From Ashinkailepas kermadecensis (Eukaryota > Arthropoda > Thecostraca > Neolepadidae), in contig JAOTOM010002905.1 of the NCBI GenBank assembly GCA_034440615.1, positions 1 to 64,000 on the forward strand: a stretch of 64,000 nt of DNA. The letters are read 5' to 3'. Below, piece after piece: positions 11,101 through 20,901 of this stretch. Within the stretch, counting starts at the first letter, position 1, and the number at the start of each line of letters is the position of its first letter. The notes beneath the pieces were generated by a model. It was not told where the DNA came from and ran no database searches. It saw only the letters and a program-made list of their open reading frames with translations. The translations under genes were made by a program, and so were the position numbers.

Positions 11101-12325
11101 TGGCCCGTTGCCCGTTGGACCTTAACCGTTGGACGACATTTTGCGACCGTCATCGGTGTCTTTGTCTCGCTTGTTGCGATCCTCCCTCATCCCCTTGCGT
11201 TTCCGAACGGAGCGTCTCGATGACATGCAGCAGAGAACCTGTCACGTTCTGATTTCATGCCCGAGGCTTTGCCTGGAGCGTCGACGTCATTTAGGGGCGA
11301 AATGACCGATGCAGTCGATGTGCTTTAAACCCCAGACGTCATTTCTGGAGTGACCAGGCCACTCCCTCCTAGCAATTTTAGGTGATCAATCACGTCGTTA
11401 ATTCCGGAAAGATAGAAAGAACCTCTGCTCTATCTGTCGGGAGGGATACGTGCAGTACATGGGAACGAAGTATAGCAACGATTTGAATAATTAACTTGTT
11501 ATCGGCGCCAAATGATCCTGTAGTCGGTGCGCCCTTAAACCAAAATAATCAATGCAGCAAAGAACCTGTGTGTTGCACGTGACTGATCTCGTGATTGACA
11601 CCCGGTTTTTATCATTGGGACTGCTGGTTGGCCACCCAGGTCGGTTTAATGTGTTGGTAATTTTCACGTTTAATCGTTCCCTGGTTAAATCTCGGCAGTT
11701 GCTTGTTAACAACGGTAATTCTTGGCAGAAACAAATTCCACATAATCTTTGGATATTGACGATGTGCGGTTCCCTGCATTTCGGCTCATAGGTCAGTGAT
11801 GAAGTAAGAGCGACGTTGATTCGCCCCAAAGTCCAAATAACTAGTCAACTAACTCGACATCGAGCTAAACCTTCTGTAGGAGTCCGGCTCAAAGTCAGCA
11901 AATCTGTATTTAATGTTTCCATCAAAGTTTTATCGTAAGCATACATCGCCAAGGTGTTTTTTTTGTCAAAGTTCCCACTTCTAAATTATTTATGTGAGGT
12001 ACCCAGCAGGCAGACCGGTCAGGGCAATGCACCTGACAGGCCCAGGGTCCAGAGCGCAGCCCACGGGGCAGGCTGACTGTCCATAGTGTGATGTACTCGA
12101 CAGGCTGACGACTGGCATGGTGTACCCGGCAGGCTGACTGACCAGTGTGGTGTACCGGGCAGGTTTTCGCTGGGCGAGTTGCGGCCCTGTGTGGAACAGC
12201 TGCTGTTGGTGTTTCGGAATGCCCGCGATCAGCCTCAGCAGGCTGTAATGGAGAAGTTCGCCAAGGACAAGTTTCTGTCGGTGTCGCAGCTGGAGCCGCC
12301 GGCCAGCCTGGCCGGTCTGTTTTAG
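4137..12325 (+). CDS. CycA: Cyclin A, five coding exons (gene-level entry)
   Basis: This is an A-type cyclin, the regulatory subunit that activates CDK1/CDK2 in S phase and mitosis and is destroyed by the APC/C. Exons 4137-5120, 6977-7200, 8794-9001, 10674-10813 and 12163-12325 join in consistent phase into 572 codons plus TAG. The start is ATG 4137 because it has a strong context (ATCACCATGG) 36 bases after the acceptor at 4100. Residues 1-300 are low-complexity and carry repeated F-x-V-x-DEN motifs and a KEN box (263-265). The cyclin box begins near residue 330 with MRSIL (348-352), equivalent to the MRAIL substrate-docking patch, followed by the KFEEIYPP and FVYITDDTY blocks typical of cyclin A. 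The C-terminal cyclin fold ends at residue 572. The N-terminus is longer than in most animal cyclins A (about 430-490 aa in total). Confidence 0.93.
5098..5185 (+). repeat. Tandem duplication of cyclin A exon 1 end plus donor
   Basis: Two copies of a 42-base unit begin at 5098 and 5140. Each contains CCAGGCAGAG/GTGAGG, which is the exon end with its 5' splice site. The second copy has diverged (GTGAGGTGAGTC). Use of the second donor would add exactly 14 codons in frame. Confidence 0.85.
5918..5941. repeat. Short TTAGG-type tract
   Basis: GAGGTTAGGTTAGGTTAGG contains about four units of the arthropod telomeric pentamer, in a cyclin A intron. It is too short to be telomeric and is probably an interstitial tract. 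Confidence 0.7.
6885..6925 (+). mobile_element. SINE-D tail fragment
   Basis: GGCGCCCTAAAGCCCAAATA-ACTAACTAAC. The same tail occurs at about 4050-4085, 11500-11552, 11815-11855, 49388-49440 (minus) and 50008-50070. No tRNA head is preserved in any copy. Confidence 0.6.
6977..7200 (+). CDS. CycA: Cyclin A coding exon 2 (cyclin box, first part)
   Basis: Acceptor GTCGCCGGCAG, donor TC/GTGAGT, ends in phase 2. It encodes [17 protein letters not shown], the [12 protein letters not shown] helix and [15 protein letters not shown], all close to animal cyclin A. The last codon is completed by the G at 8794 to give the serine of SKFEEIYPP. Confidence 0.95.
8600..8756 (+). repeat. About 32-bp tandem repeat in cyclin A intron 2
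   Basis: Units containing GTGTATCTGCCCTGC and GTTATCTGTGAT are repeated about four times just upstream of coding exon 3. They do not clearly derive from the exon edge. Confidence 0.75.
8794..9001 (+). CDS. CycA: Cyclin A coding exon 3 (cyclin box, second part)
   Basis: Acceptor GTGCTCGGCAG, donor CAG/GTGAGC, phase 0 at the end. It encodes [19 protein letters not shown] and then [18 protein letters not shown], which ends the first cyclin fold and starts the second. An earlier AG at 8764 (GCCGTCAG) would add residues and break the phase, so it was not used. Confidence 0.95.
9070..9250 (+). repeat. Degenerate repeat after cyclin A exon 3
   Basis: Units around CACACTGGTATCCGGTTATG recur about five times with divergence, at a spacing of roughly 40-50 bases. 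No coding signal is present. Confidence 0.65.
10674..10813 (+). CDS. CycA: Cyclin A coding exon 4 (C-terminal cyclin fold)
   Basis: Acceptor TTTCTGTCGGCAG, donor GG/GTGAGT, phase 0 in and phase 2 out. It encodes [19 protein letters not shown] and an ASALYLARL helix, the expected helices of the second cyclin fold. Confidence 0.92.
11495..11552 (+). mobile_element. SINE-D tail fragment
   Basis: GCGCCAAATGATCCTGTAGT, CGGTGCGCCC and AAAATAATCAATGCAG match the dispersed tail with changes. Confidence 0.5.
12001..12162 (+). repeat. Degenerate copies of the last cyclin A acceptor
   Basis: The motif GTGTACCCGGCAGGCTGAC recurs with changes three or four times (near 12050, 12085, 12118 and 12150). The last copy is the functional 3' splice site. 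This matches the splice-site-linked repeats seen in MYCBP2. Confidence 0.6.
12163..12325 (+). CDS. CycA: Cyclin A last coding exon and stop
   Basis: Acceptor GTGTACCGGGCAG. Phase 2 is completed by G, followed by [20 protein letters not shown] and [15 protein letters not shown], then TAG at 12323-12325. Several near-copies of the acceptor (for example GTGTACCCGGCAGGCTGAC) lie in the 120 bases upstream. No canonical AATAAA was found in the next 700 bases; a GATAAA variant lies near 12850. Confidence 0.9.
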
Positions 12326-12997
12326 CCGCCCCTCCGGCCCTGCTGTCGCTCTGATCTCACGGTCACGTCGGCCGCCCCTCCGCTCAACTCCGCGCCGGCG
12401 GCCGACGAGCGGCTTGACACGTGCGTCCCCCTCGTGAGGTGTGCCGGTGCCAGCTGCTGCGGTCGTCCCCACTCCCACTCCCCTTCCTCCTGCTGCTGCC
12501 GCCTGCCGGCCGCCGTTTTAAGACTGTTTTAGCGATTGCTTGACCCAGGTCCGATGCAGGATCGGTGTATGTGGCCGGGTGACATACTGCATGGACCGTA
12601 TGTGTTTTGGAGTGTTTTGCTCGTGCGCATGTGGTACGCCAGTGCAGCAAGGGTGCCGGCTCATTGGCGGGCCGAGTTTTTAACTGAGGTACTTTGTGCC
12701 GATGACCGGCGTCTCTGTGGTACTGTGGTGGGTCCGGTGAGTTCTGAGTGGGTGTGCTCCGTGCTGTGGACGGCCATGACTCATCGGCCCGCCCAGCGGC
12801 GGTTGTAACCGAGATTATCGAACTTGCGTGAATGATAAGACCGGCTCACCGATAAATTTGAGATTTTAAAGTGCAAATTTTCACGTTGCCAGCGCTTAGG
12901 ATAGCAAGTTATGCCTGTGCTGTACATGCAGAATTTACGACAAGAATATAACCTGTAGAGAACATGAGTATTTTCAACTGTTCGCAGCAGAAGAATA
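12326..12997 (+). other. Cyclin A 3' UTR and downstream flank
   Basis: GC-rich sequence follows the stop. There is no coding region with recognisable similarity. The 3' end of the transcript cannot be fixed because no canonical poly(A) signal is visible; AATGATAAG and GATAAA near 12830-12855 are weak candidates. Confidence 0.4.
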
Positions 12998-13313
12998 CGA
13001 TTTCTCTACACCCGACCACAATGCGATTTCTCTACACCCGACCACAATGCGATTTGTATACACCCGACCACAATGTGATTTCTCTACACCCGACCACAAT
13101 GCGTTTTCTCTACACCCGACCACAATGCGATTTCTCTACACCCGACTACAATGCGATTTGTATACACCCGACCACAATGTGATTTCTCTACATCCGACCA
13201 CAATGCGATTTCTCTACACCCGACCACAATGCGATTTCTCTACACCCGACCACAATGTGATTTCTCTACACCCGACCACAATGCGTTTTCTCTACACCCG
13301 ACCACAATGCGCT
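12998..13313 (+). repeat. 26-bp minisatellite, about 12 copies
   Basis: The unit is GATTTCTCTACACCCGACCA followed by CAATGC. Variant units (GATTTGTATACA, TGATTT, GTTTTC) recur partly in a four-unit order, which suggests a higher-order period of about 104 bases. The array lies about 700 bases past the cyclin A stop. The overlapping open frames are products of the repeat. Confidence 0.95.
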
Positions 13314-13549
13314 TCCCTCTGCGTGCGAACTCATGAAATGATACAGCGAAATTCGCCCTAAGTTGGGCTCCTTAAGAAAACATCTGATAGAAACATTGTT
13401 CGGTCTGCCAAGCTTTCCATCTGCTCTGTAACTGAACCATGACCGAATATCAGTCACTTGGCGCTTAAATTTGATCATGCAGTTATGCGCCAGGAATTTA
13501 CATTCTGAAAATATGACAAGTACAAGAGTATAGAAGTGTTGGCGATGTC

Positions 13550-14340
13550 TGGGAAGTGCCCGAGAAGTCGCGCCGTCCCCTGACAATGACGCTGGGCCTT
13601 CCAAAAAGATCCGGGCCCTTGAAATTAACGCTGGGCTCAGAAAGGTCGGACCCGGGCCCATACAAATCGCGTTGGGTCTCCAAAAAAGTAGGACCGTGGC
13701 CCCTAAAAATCACGCTGGGAGTCCAAGTCGTCCCGGGGTTCTTAAAGATGATGGTGACCCAAATGGTCGGGCCGAGGACAGTGAAATTCGCGCTGATCCT
13801 GGGGGTGCCAAAAGTTTGCGCCCGGGTCCCAGAAAATCACGCTAGGGGCTCCACAGATCGCACTGGGGTCCAACAAGTATCTTCGAGGCCACCCAAAAAT
13901 GAGGCAAGGGCAACGGAAAAACAATCCGGACATGTAAAATCACTCCGGGGCCTCAACAATCGCACCAAGGCCTCCGAAACGTGTTGGTCAACACAAAAAT
14001 GTCTTGGCCACAAGTACTCGCGCTGTGAATCCCAACAAATGACTCCGGGGCCTAAAAACCAACTGTGACCCAAAAAAAGTCGCATCGCAGCTCTTGAAAA
14101 TCACCTAAATAAAAGCTCGAGCCGAAGCCCCAAAAGTCGCAACTGGCTCAACAAAATCCGTTCTTATCCAGAATGCCACTCTGCGGCCTCAAGAATCGCG
14201 TCAAAGATCCGAAAAACGAGTAGAACCCTGGAAAAAAGCGTGTTGGGGTATCAACAAAAACCTGTAACGGGTACCCGAAGAATCGTACAGGGGCTCAAAA
14301 ATATCGCGCATGGGTTTATAAAATAGAACTAAACCAACAC
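13550..14340 (+). repeat. Decayed tandem repeat with AAAATCGC/CTGGG motifs
   Basis: Motifs such as AAAATCACGCTGGG, ACAAATCGCGTTGGG and GAAATTCGCGCTG recur every 25-55 bases through this block. The 170-codon open frame at 13556-14068 follows the repeat and has no recognised domain, so it is not called as a gene. Confidence 0.6.
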
Positions 14341-15828
14341 AAAAAACACAGCGTGACCGGATCGAATCGGAAAATTCAGAACAGGCCCCGAAAGAAAATC
14401 TTCTGGACTCTAAAGGGTGCCATCGGCTGACAAAAGCAAACTCGTTGAGCAGCCGCTATGGCGCAACAAATGGGAAAATACCCCTCCCCACACCCTCCGA
14501 AAGAGGCGGCTCCCAAGAATCGCGCCGGGATTCTTGGGCAATTGTACCTTTTCACCCGGCCCTTCGGAACGCCACTGCGGACCTCCACAACCAATGTTCG
14601 GCCCGGACGCGCACGGCCCGTCCTGGGCGTCGGGCCTCTGCTTCCCTTTCTGATCGCAGGTGGTCAGCGGAGCCTTTCCTGAGGCTATTGTGCTGGCCAT
14701 GCCCAAACGTTCTACCGTGTGCTATTTATGTACGTATGCAGGCGTGTTGTTTTATATATGATAACATGGCGTGTTGTTTTATCTTGAGTGGGCAAGTGCT
14801 CCCTCAATGTTGGCTTTGCCCCAATAATTTAACTTTTAACATCGGACCTTATGGAGTGTCCCCCAATCCATTTGGGTCTGCACATTTCCTTTATGTAATT
14901 CGCCCCCCCCAATAATTTTCAGAAGTCTACACCCGTGTATGTATGTATGTCAGCATGTGTACCTGTATGCGAGGTATGTATCCACTCTCTCCGCCACGCT
15001 CCTTGCTTGCCGGCGTTTCTCACCATTTCTCTCTTGCTTGTTTGATATCACAGGATGCCACATAAGCCGGTTTAAAGTACAGCTTTTCATTAGCGTAGCT
15101 TATCTCTAGCTGATGGCACTCCGCCAGATGACATTGCCGCTGCTAAATATATTTTAAAATGCTAGTTTTATAACAGAAAACGGTAAACTACTATAATGAA
15201 AACTACATAAACCAAAATTTTGTTGCATGTACAATATCAGTTCAGACATAGAATAATTGTCGATTTGTTTACCACAGTCAACGTACAAAGCAAATATACT
15301 TGATGTTATGCTAGACATTAACTTTTATACTATCAATGAAATTATTATACCAGATACACCAAGCACGAACAATTACCCCTGTGTCCTCTGTAGCCTTGCT
15401 GAAATCCACGGGCTGAAATCCAAGGCGCTGAAACCGGTAAAACCGCCGATATATGGGTAAGTGCGACGTTAAGATTAAAACATTGGTGCAGTAGTTGTCT
15501 ACCTAGGTAGGTACATATATAAATATGTTCAAAAGCAGTAGATCCACCAGGATGCACCCGGTTCCCCAAAGCAACCTGATTAACATATCAATATTTACCT
15601 AGGTATTTGGCCTTGGCTAAGGCAGCATCTATGGGTAACCAGTATTACAGTTTGTTATTGGTGGTGCAGGGTCTGACAGCATATGATACTCTACTTTAAG
15701 TAAAGGAATGTCTTCAGTGCTACATGTGTCACGAACAGGCTAAAAAAATGGATTATTCATGGGTTTTTTGTTTGTAATTCATAAAATTACATTCCATACT
15801 ATCATCTTTCTTACACTGTGTGGTTCCA
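14341..15828. other. Intergenic DNA, no gene seen
   Basis: Open frames near 14376-14915 overlap each other on both strands in GC-rich decayed repeat and show no domain. From about 14930 the DNA is AT-rich. No RNA gene is recognised. Confidence 0.5.
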
Positions 15829-16096
15829 CAGAGGCTTTTTGCTCCCAGGTCATATTGGCTCAGGAACAATATAGGGCAAGGAGACCAAGGAGAGCAAGGA
15901 TATAAAATATTTTTTATACCAACACTGCTAAAATACGTATAATTATACTTTCAAACATCAGCAAATAGCAATGCACTTTCTGATTTACCTGGAGACTGCA
16001 CTCAGCTCCACTGAATCTGGAAGCCAGCATATGACTGCCAAATGACATTGGCACCATGGTTAAATTCGTGAAGGATGTGGTTATAAGCCAATAGCT

Positions 16097-16864
16097 GGTT
16101 TTACAGCAGCTTTTTGCTCCCAGGTCATGTGGTCTCAAGAACAAGATAGAGGGAGAAGACCCGGTATAATGATTTTCATAAATTAAAAGCAACCACCAAA
16201 TCTAATTCTCACATCAGTTTTAATAACTAAATAGGTTTTACTATAGATGCTGCTAAAATAAGTCAAATTAAACTTACAAATATCAGCAAATCCCAATATG
16301 TTTTATGATTTATGTGGAGACTGCACTCAGCTCTACGGCATCTGGCAGCCGATGGATGACTGCCAGATGACAAATTGGTGCTATGGTTAAATTAGCGAAG
16401 GATGCGGTTATAAGCAAACTTCCTGAGCAATGGTAGAGAAAATGATAACAAAAGTATACTTAATCGATGTCAACCAAGTTCATAAACCCATACCTGATAC
16501 TCTCGACATGTTCACACTGCACAACTAGTAAATATTCACACCACACCCCATGAGTAGGACGCTTGTGCACCGACTGATTTGCTACTTGCCGTCTATTGGG
16601 ATATGGGTTTTGGAATATAAAATGGTTTAAGGAAAATTATACTAAACACAATCTGTCTAAAATATTTGTATTCCCACCACCAAGCAACAACTTTTGTGAA
16701 TGAAAAAGCGGAGAAAATTTATTGAAATCAATTCTTATTAATATTAAATGTTCTCCGATGTACTTTTTTAGTTCATGTCTGGAATGTTTTTGTTGAAGCC
16801 AGGAATTACTTGGAAGGATCAAAAGCGACTAGACAGGGGAGCAAATTGCTGCTGTAAAACAGCC
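16097..16864 (+). mobile_element. Intact ~768-bp TIR element nested in the outer copy
   Basis: It starts GGTTTTACAGCAGCTTTTTG and ends GAGCAAATTGCTGCTGTAAA-ACAGCC. Reversed, the ends match over about 24 bases apart from two positions in the centre. Internal landmarks shared with the other copies are GACTGCACTCAGCTC, TGACTGCCAGATGACA, GATAACAAAAGTATACTT and AATATAAAATGG. The sequence on either side (ATAAGCCAATAGC and CTAATTTCCTCAGC) is contiguous in the other copies, which supports an insertion. No target duplication could be fixed. Confidence 0.7.
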
Positions 16865-17842
16865 TAATTTCCTCAGCAACAGGACCTAGATAGAATGATA
16901 ACAAAAGTGTACTTCATCAATGTCAACCGAGTTGATACACCCATACCTGATGCTCCTGACATGCTCACACCTCACAATTAAAAATACTCACAATGCAGCT
17001 CATGAGGAGGATGCTTCAGTGATAAATTATTCACAAAATAGGGTGGGATATACCACTTACTGAACACTGAATCAACATCCTCCCCAAATAAATATTGACA
17101 TCGTGCTCCTTGGTGCATGTTTGTGAGGTCTTCATTCCTCGTTTTTAACTGCATCACATTTACAAGCATCATGTTTGTGCTCACCATAATGGATCCGTGA
17201 TCATGATAATGAACATCCCATAGTGGAATTGTAGGTGAAGGGATTACCCATGATGTGCTATGTTATACAATATCAGTTTATAGCATAGGTGTTTGTGTCA
17301 TTATCATTGATATCAGTGACCACAAATTAGGCACCTCTAAGACATGCAAAGTGGTAACAGTGATATGTATGCAATTGTCATAAAACTAGGTTTGCAGGCT
17401 TCACAATTTGTAATAACATTATTTACATGGATATTTCAACATCCTGCTGTACTCGTTTCAACCTCTCACACCTAACAAGAAGTCATTATTTTAACACTGG
17501 GATGCCTGTGCACTGAATGATTTGTTACTTGTAGCATATTGGGTTGAATTCAAATTATACTAGTTTTGGTATAATTGAATTTGTATTTGTATTCAATTTG
17601 TATAATTGAACTCAAATTATACAAATTATACTAGTGTTTTGGAGTAGAAAGTGGTTGAATTCAAATTATACTAAAAACACTCCATCTAGCATCCTTTTCT
17701 TCCCATCACCAAGCAACAATGTCAACAGTGTCAATGAAAAAGCTGCAAAAATTGATTGAAACCAATCTTTATTAATATTAAATGATGTATGATATACAGT
17801 TTTAATCCATATCCAGAATGCTTTAGTTGAAGCCAAGAATGA

Positions 17843-17850
17843 CATGGAAG
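17843..17850 (+). repeat. Left 8-bp target-site duplication CATGGAAG
   Basis: CATGGAAG occurs immediately before the element at 17851 and again at 18693-18700 after it. The related copies at 16097-16864 and 18757-19512 carry only one such site, which gives an empty-site comparison. Confidence 0.85.
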
Positions 17851-18646
17851 CAGGGATGCGGAGCCGGGAACATTTTGGACGGCTCCGGCTCCGACTCCGG
17901 CTCCGGGGAAGTATCCCGGCTCCGACTCCGACTCCGGCTCCGAGTAAAATGTCCCGGCGGCTCCGGCTCCGGCTCCGGCTCCGGGCAAAATGTACCGGCT
18001 CCGGCGGCTCCGGCTCCGGCTCCGTACATCCCAAACGTGATCGATCCATTAAGTAAGAGCTAGGGGGGGGGATGTAAAAAAAAGTTAGCCGCGACCACTC
18101 AGGGGCGCAAACTTCAGACAATTATAAGCAACTTTCCCATATAAACCCTGTATCTATCTTTAAATAAACACCCGCCCCCGCCCAAATCACTTTTCGGTGT
18201 TCAGCGCCGCGCGGCTCATACCGCGCGGCTCATACAGAAGAGGGGAGACTCGAATCAACAACACTCCACATCCCGTGAACGGTCCAAGGAACACCGTTGT
18301 TGTAAATTGTAATGTTTGACCTCATCTCTAGTAAGTTACAACAACCCTTTGATTATGGAAACAATGAACTTAACTAAACTAAACATGAAACTATTGCATG
18401 GACTACTGAGGCTAGAATATGGTTATTGGTTATTCTACCATTATTTGATGATATTTTTACATGTTACTCGTATTTAAGCATTTTGGCTTTTAAAAATGCG
18501 TTTTCATACCATACCATACCATACTAGGTATAATGTGTTCATTTCACGTTTGCTAATTTTGTTTAATTTACACCTCTTTCGGAGTCGGAGCCACCCTGCT
18601 TTTGACGGCTCCGGCTCCGACTCCGGCTCCGAGTAAAATGTCCCGG

Positions 18647-18684
<38 letters not shown>

Positions 18685-18692
18685 CATCCCTG
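17851..18692. mobile_element. 842-bp non-autonomous hAT-like element with GGCTCC arrays
   Basis: The ends are perfect inverted repeats (CAGGGATGCGGAGCCG and CGGCTCCGCATCCCTG), flanked by the 8-base direct repeat CATGGAAG. TIRs starting CAGGG and an 8-bp target duplication are hallmarks of hAT transposons. Both subterminal regions are long GGCTCC/GACTCC hexamer arrays (17879-18025 and 18608-18684) in inverted orientation. There is no transposase frame; the small frames over the arrays encode only SGS/RLR or PEPE repeats. Confidence 0.85.
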
Positions 18693-18756
18693 CATGGAAG
18701 GATATAAAGTAACTAGATGAGAGAGCAAATTGCTGCTGTAAAGCCACCTATTGAAA

Positions 18757-19512
18757 CTAGCCAGTTTTACAGCAACAATTCGCTCTGCCATCTAGTTTCT
18801 TTAGATTGTTCCAAAATATTTTTCACTTCAACTAGAACATTCGTGATATGCACTAAAAAATTATGGCATTCAGCATTTAACATTAAAAAGAGTTGATTTC
18901 AATTCATTTTTGCACATTTTTTATTGACAACTATTGTTTGGTGGTGAAAAGAAAACAGAGTTAGACAGTGTGTCTTTATTATAATTTTAATAAACCATTT
19001 TATATTCTGCAACCCATACCCCAATGAGCGAATCAGTCATTAACGAGCATCCTACTCATGCGTTGTGTTGTGAATATTAATTATTTGTGAGATGTGAGCA
19101 TGTCAGGATATCAAGTATGGATGTATAGACTTGGTTGGTATCAATTGAAATATACTTTTGTTGTCATTTTGTCTACTGCTCAGAAAATTGGTTTATTTCT
19201 GTAGCCTTTGCTAATTTAACCATAGCGCTATGTTGTCATCTGGCAGTCAGACTTTGGTTGCCAGGTACAGTAGAGCTGAATGCAATCTTGACAAAAATCA
19301 GAAAGCATATTGTTATTTGGTGATGATCTTAAGTTCTTTCTACTTATTTCAGCAGTGTTGACAGTAGAAACGATTTCGTTATTGAAACTGCTGTGGAAAT
19401 TAGAATCAGTGATCAGTTTTAATTTATGTTGATCATTATGCCAGGTCTCCTCACTATATCCTGTTACTGAGCCCACATGACCTGGGAGCAAAAAGCTGCT
19501 GTAAGCCCACCT
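18757..19512 (-). mobile_element. Inverted copy of the ~770-bp TIR element
   Basis: The reverse complement of this block aligns along its whole length with 16097-16864. Both ends, GCATTCAGCTCTACTG, TGACTGCCAGATGACAACAT and ACAACAAAAGTATATTTC are all found in order. It lies tail to tail with the outer copy after a short spacer, so the 3.7-kb block is a large imperfect palindrome. There are no coding signals. Confidence 0.7.
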
Positions 19513-20009
19513 AATGACACTGGATGTTTGAATTGTGCTGTTTAGTAATGGTTATGATTTTGCTGCCCCTAGGCATAGCCAGGAATTATTGAGGGGATGA
19601 AGTCTTGAGCAGTAAAAAGTATAGTTTTATCCTGTGTAAAATTATATTTGTAAATTTTGGTATAGAATCAATATATAAAATGTATAATGAGAAGGGAGAG
19701 GGGTGCTTCACAACCAGGACTGTAACCAGAATTTGATGATATGGAGGGAGTACTTATTTCTGGGCCCCATGATCAATGTGCTGTCACAAAGAAAACAGAA
19801 ATTTGGTAAATTTGCAGTTTCAGGTAATTTCTGATTTCTCAGAATTTATTTTTATAATGCAATGCTTATCAATGTGCTGAACATGATGTGACCAACTATT
19901 TCTTCTGCAAATGTATGCTTTTCAGTTGGGAGGCAAAATAACACCCAAAAGGGGGCTTTGAGTTGAATTACATAACATAAAAAGTAATGTTCAACATCAA
20001 GAAAAATGA
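19513..20009. other. AT-rich intergenic DNA, nothing recognised
   Basis: No gene, RNA or repeat family could be supported here. Confidence 0.5.
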
Positions 20010-20660
20010 TGTAATCTAACCTAGCCTAACCGAGCCTGACCTTCCATGCAAGAATGCGACTTATTTTTTAATGGAAAATATCTAACAAATTTGAACTTAA
20101 GAAACCTAACCTGATCTAGCCTGAACTGTTTTTGAATAAAAACTCATGAAAAAAAATTTAGAGCAAATTTTTGGTTTAAAATTTTTCCAACCTACAACAA
20201 AACCATAACCTAACCTAACTTCACAAAACTTAACCACTTGCTTCATGGAGGTAAAATGGGTAAAACTTGTCTTGCAGTTACCTTACACTGCAATAATACC
20301 AACAAATTTACTTTCAATCCAATATGGCATCTTGAGACCAAAAATATTGTAGGAACACATTTCTGAATATGAAAACAATGGTACCATTCATTCCCATGGC
20401 AAATGCATTCTTTTCAGTTTGTGACAAACTATTGAGCCTAACCTAACCTAACCCAACTTGTCTGATTGCAACTCATCCCAACCAATCCCAACCTAACCTA
20501 ACCTGGCATAACCTAACCTAACAGCCTAAGCTAAGCTAATCTAATCTTACCTAACCAAATATAACCTAGTCTTCTTTCTTTTGCCTCATCTACCCTGCCT
20601 GACCTAGCATGTTTTTTTTAGCAAAATCTAAATAACTAAAAAATTCCAACCAAGCCTAGT
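20010..20660. repeat. AACCT-rich degenerate region
   Basis: CCTAACCTAACC and altered forms (CTAGCCTAACCGAGCC, CCTAACCTAACCTAACC near 20439, AACCTAACCTAAC near 20508) recur throughout, in the complement orientation of TTAGG. This suggests a decayed interstitial array related to arthropod telomeric DNA. The unit is too irregular for a clean array. Confidence 0.6.
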
Positions 20661-20714
20661 CTCACTTGCTTTGCAGATGAAACAAATGTGAATAGCTTCT
20701 CTTGTAAACAACTT

Positions 20715-20891
20715 GTTTATTGGGTGGTTCACGACGCGCTTTTTGCACATTCACGGCTAATGGCGCCGCCCACACTGTTTCGCCGGTGGGCCGCGGGATT
20801 GGGAAATGTTCCGAGCGGTGCGAGTGTCGAACCCGGGACCTTTGGTACCCAGAACCCAACACCTTAACCACTCGGCCATCCCCGCCCCTTA
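20715..20891 (-). mobile_element. SINE-C copy 1 (tRNA-derived), minus strand
   Basis: The reverse strand begins with GATGGCCGAGTGGTTAAGGT, an A box of tRNA-Ser/Leu type, and has the B box GGGTTCGACAC. It is followed by a body with GGCGAAACAGTGTGGGCGGC. A 10-base target duplication (TAAACAACTT) flanks it at 20705-20714 and 20892-20901. A second copy is at 55464-55648. Confidence 0.85.
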
Positions 20892-20901
20892 TAAACAACT
20901 T

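Larger units (their letters stand above)
15829..18750 (+). mobile_element. Outer copy of a TIR-bearing DNA element, split by two nested insertions
   Basis: The left part (15829-16096) and the right parts (about 16865-17850 and 18693-18750) together match one full ~770-base element seen intact at 16097-16864 and, inverted, at 18757-19512. The left end has GCTTTTTGCTCCCAGGTCAT and the right end has GAGCAAATTGCTGCTGTAAA, which are inverted versions of each other. The copy is interrupted by another copy of itself and by an 842-base hAT-like element. It has no coding capacity. It is probably a non-autonomous TIR transposon; the superfamily is unknown. Confidence 0.7.

Noticed and set aside
13556..14068. 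170-codon frame downstream of cyclin A
   Set aside because: It is made of decayed repeat with K/S/G-rich irregular sequence, with no domain or splice context.
17666..18121. Frames rich in PEPE, RSRS or GAGA
   Set aside because: They are translations of the GGCTCC hexamer arrays inside the hAT-like element. There is no transposase similarity.
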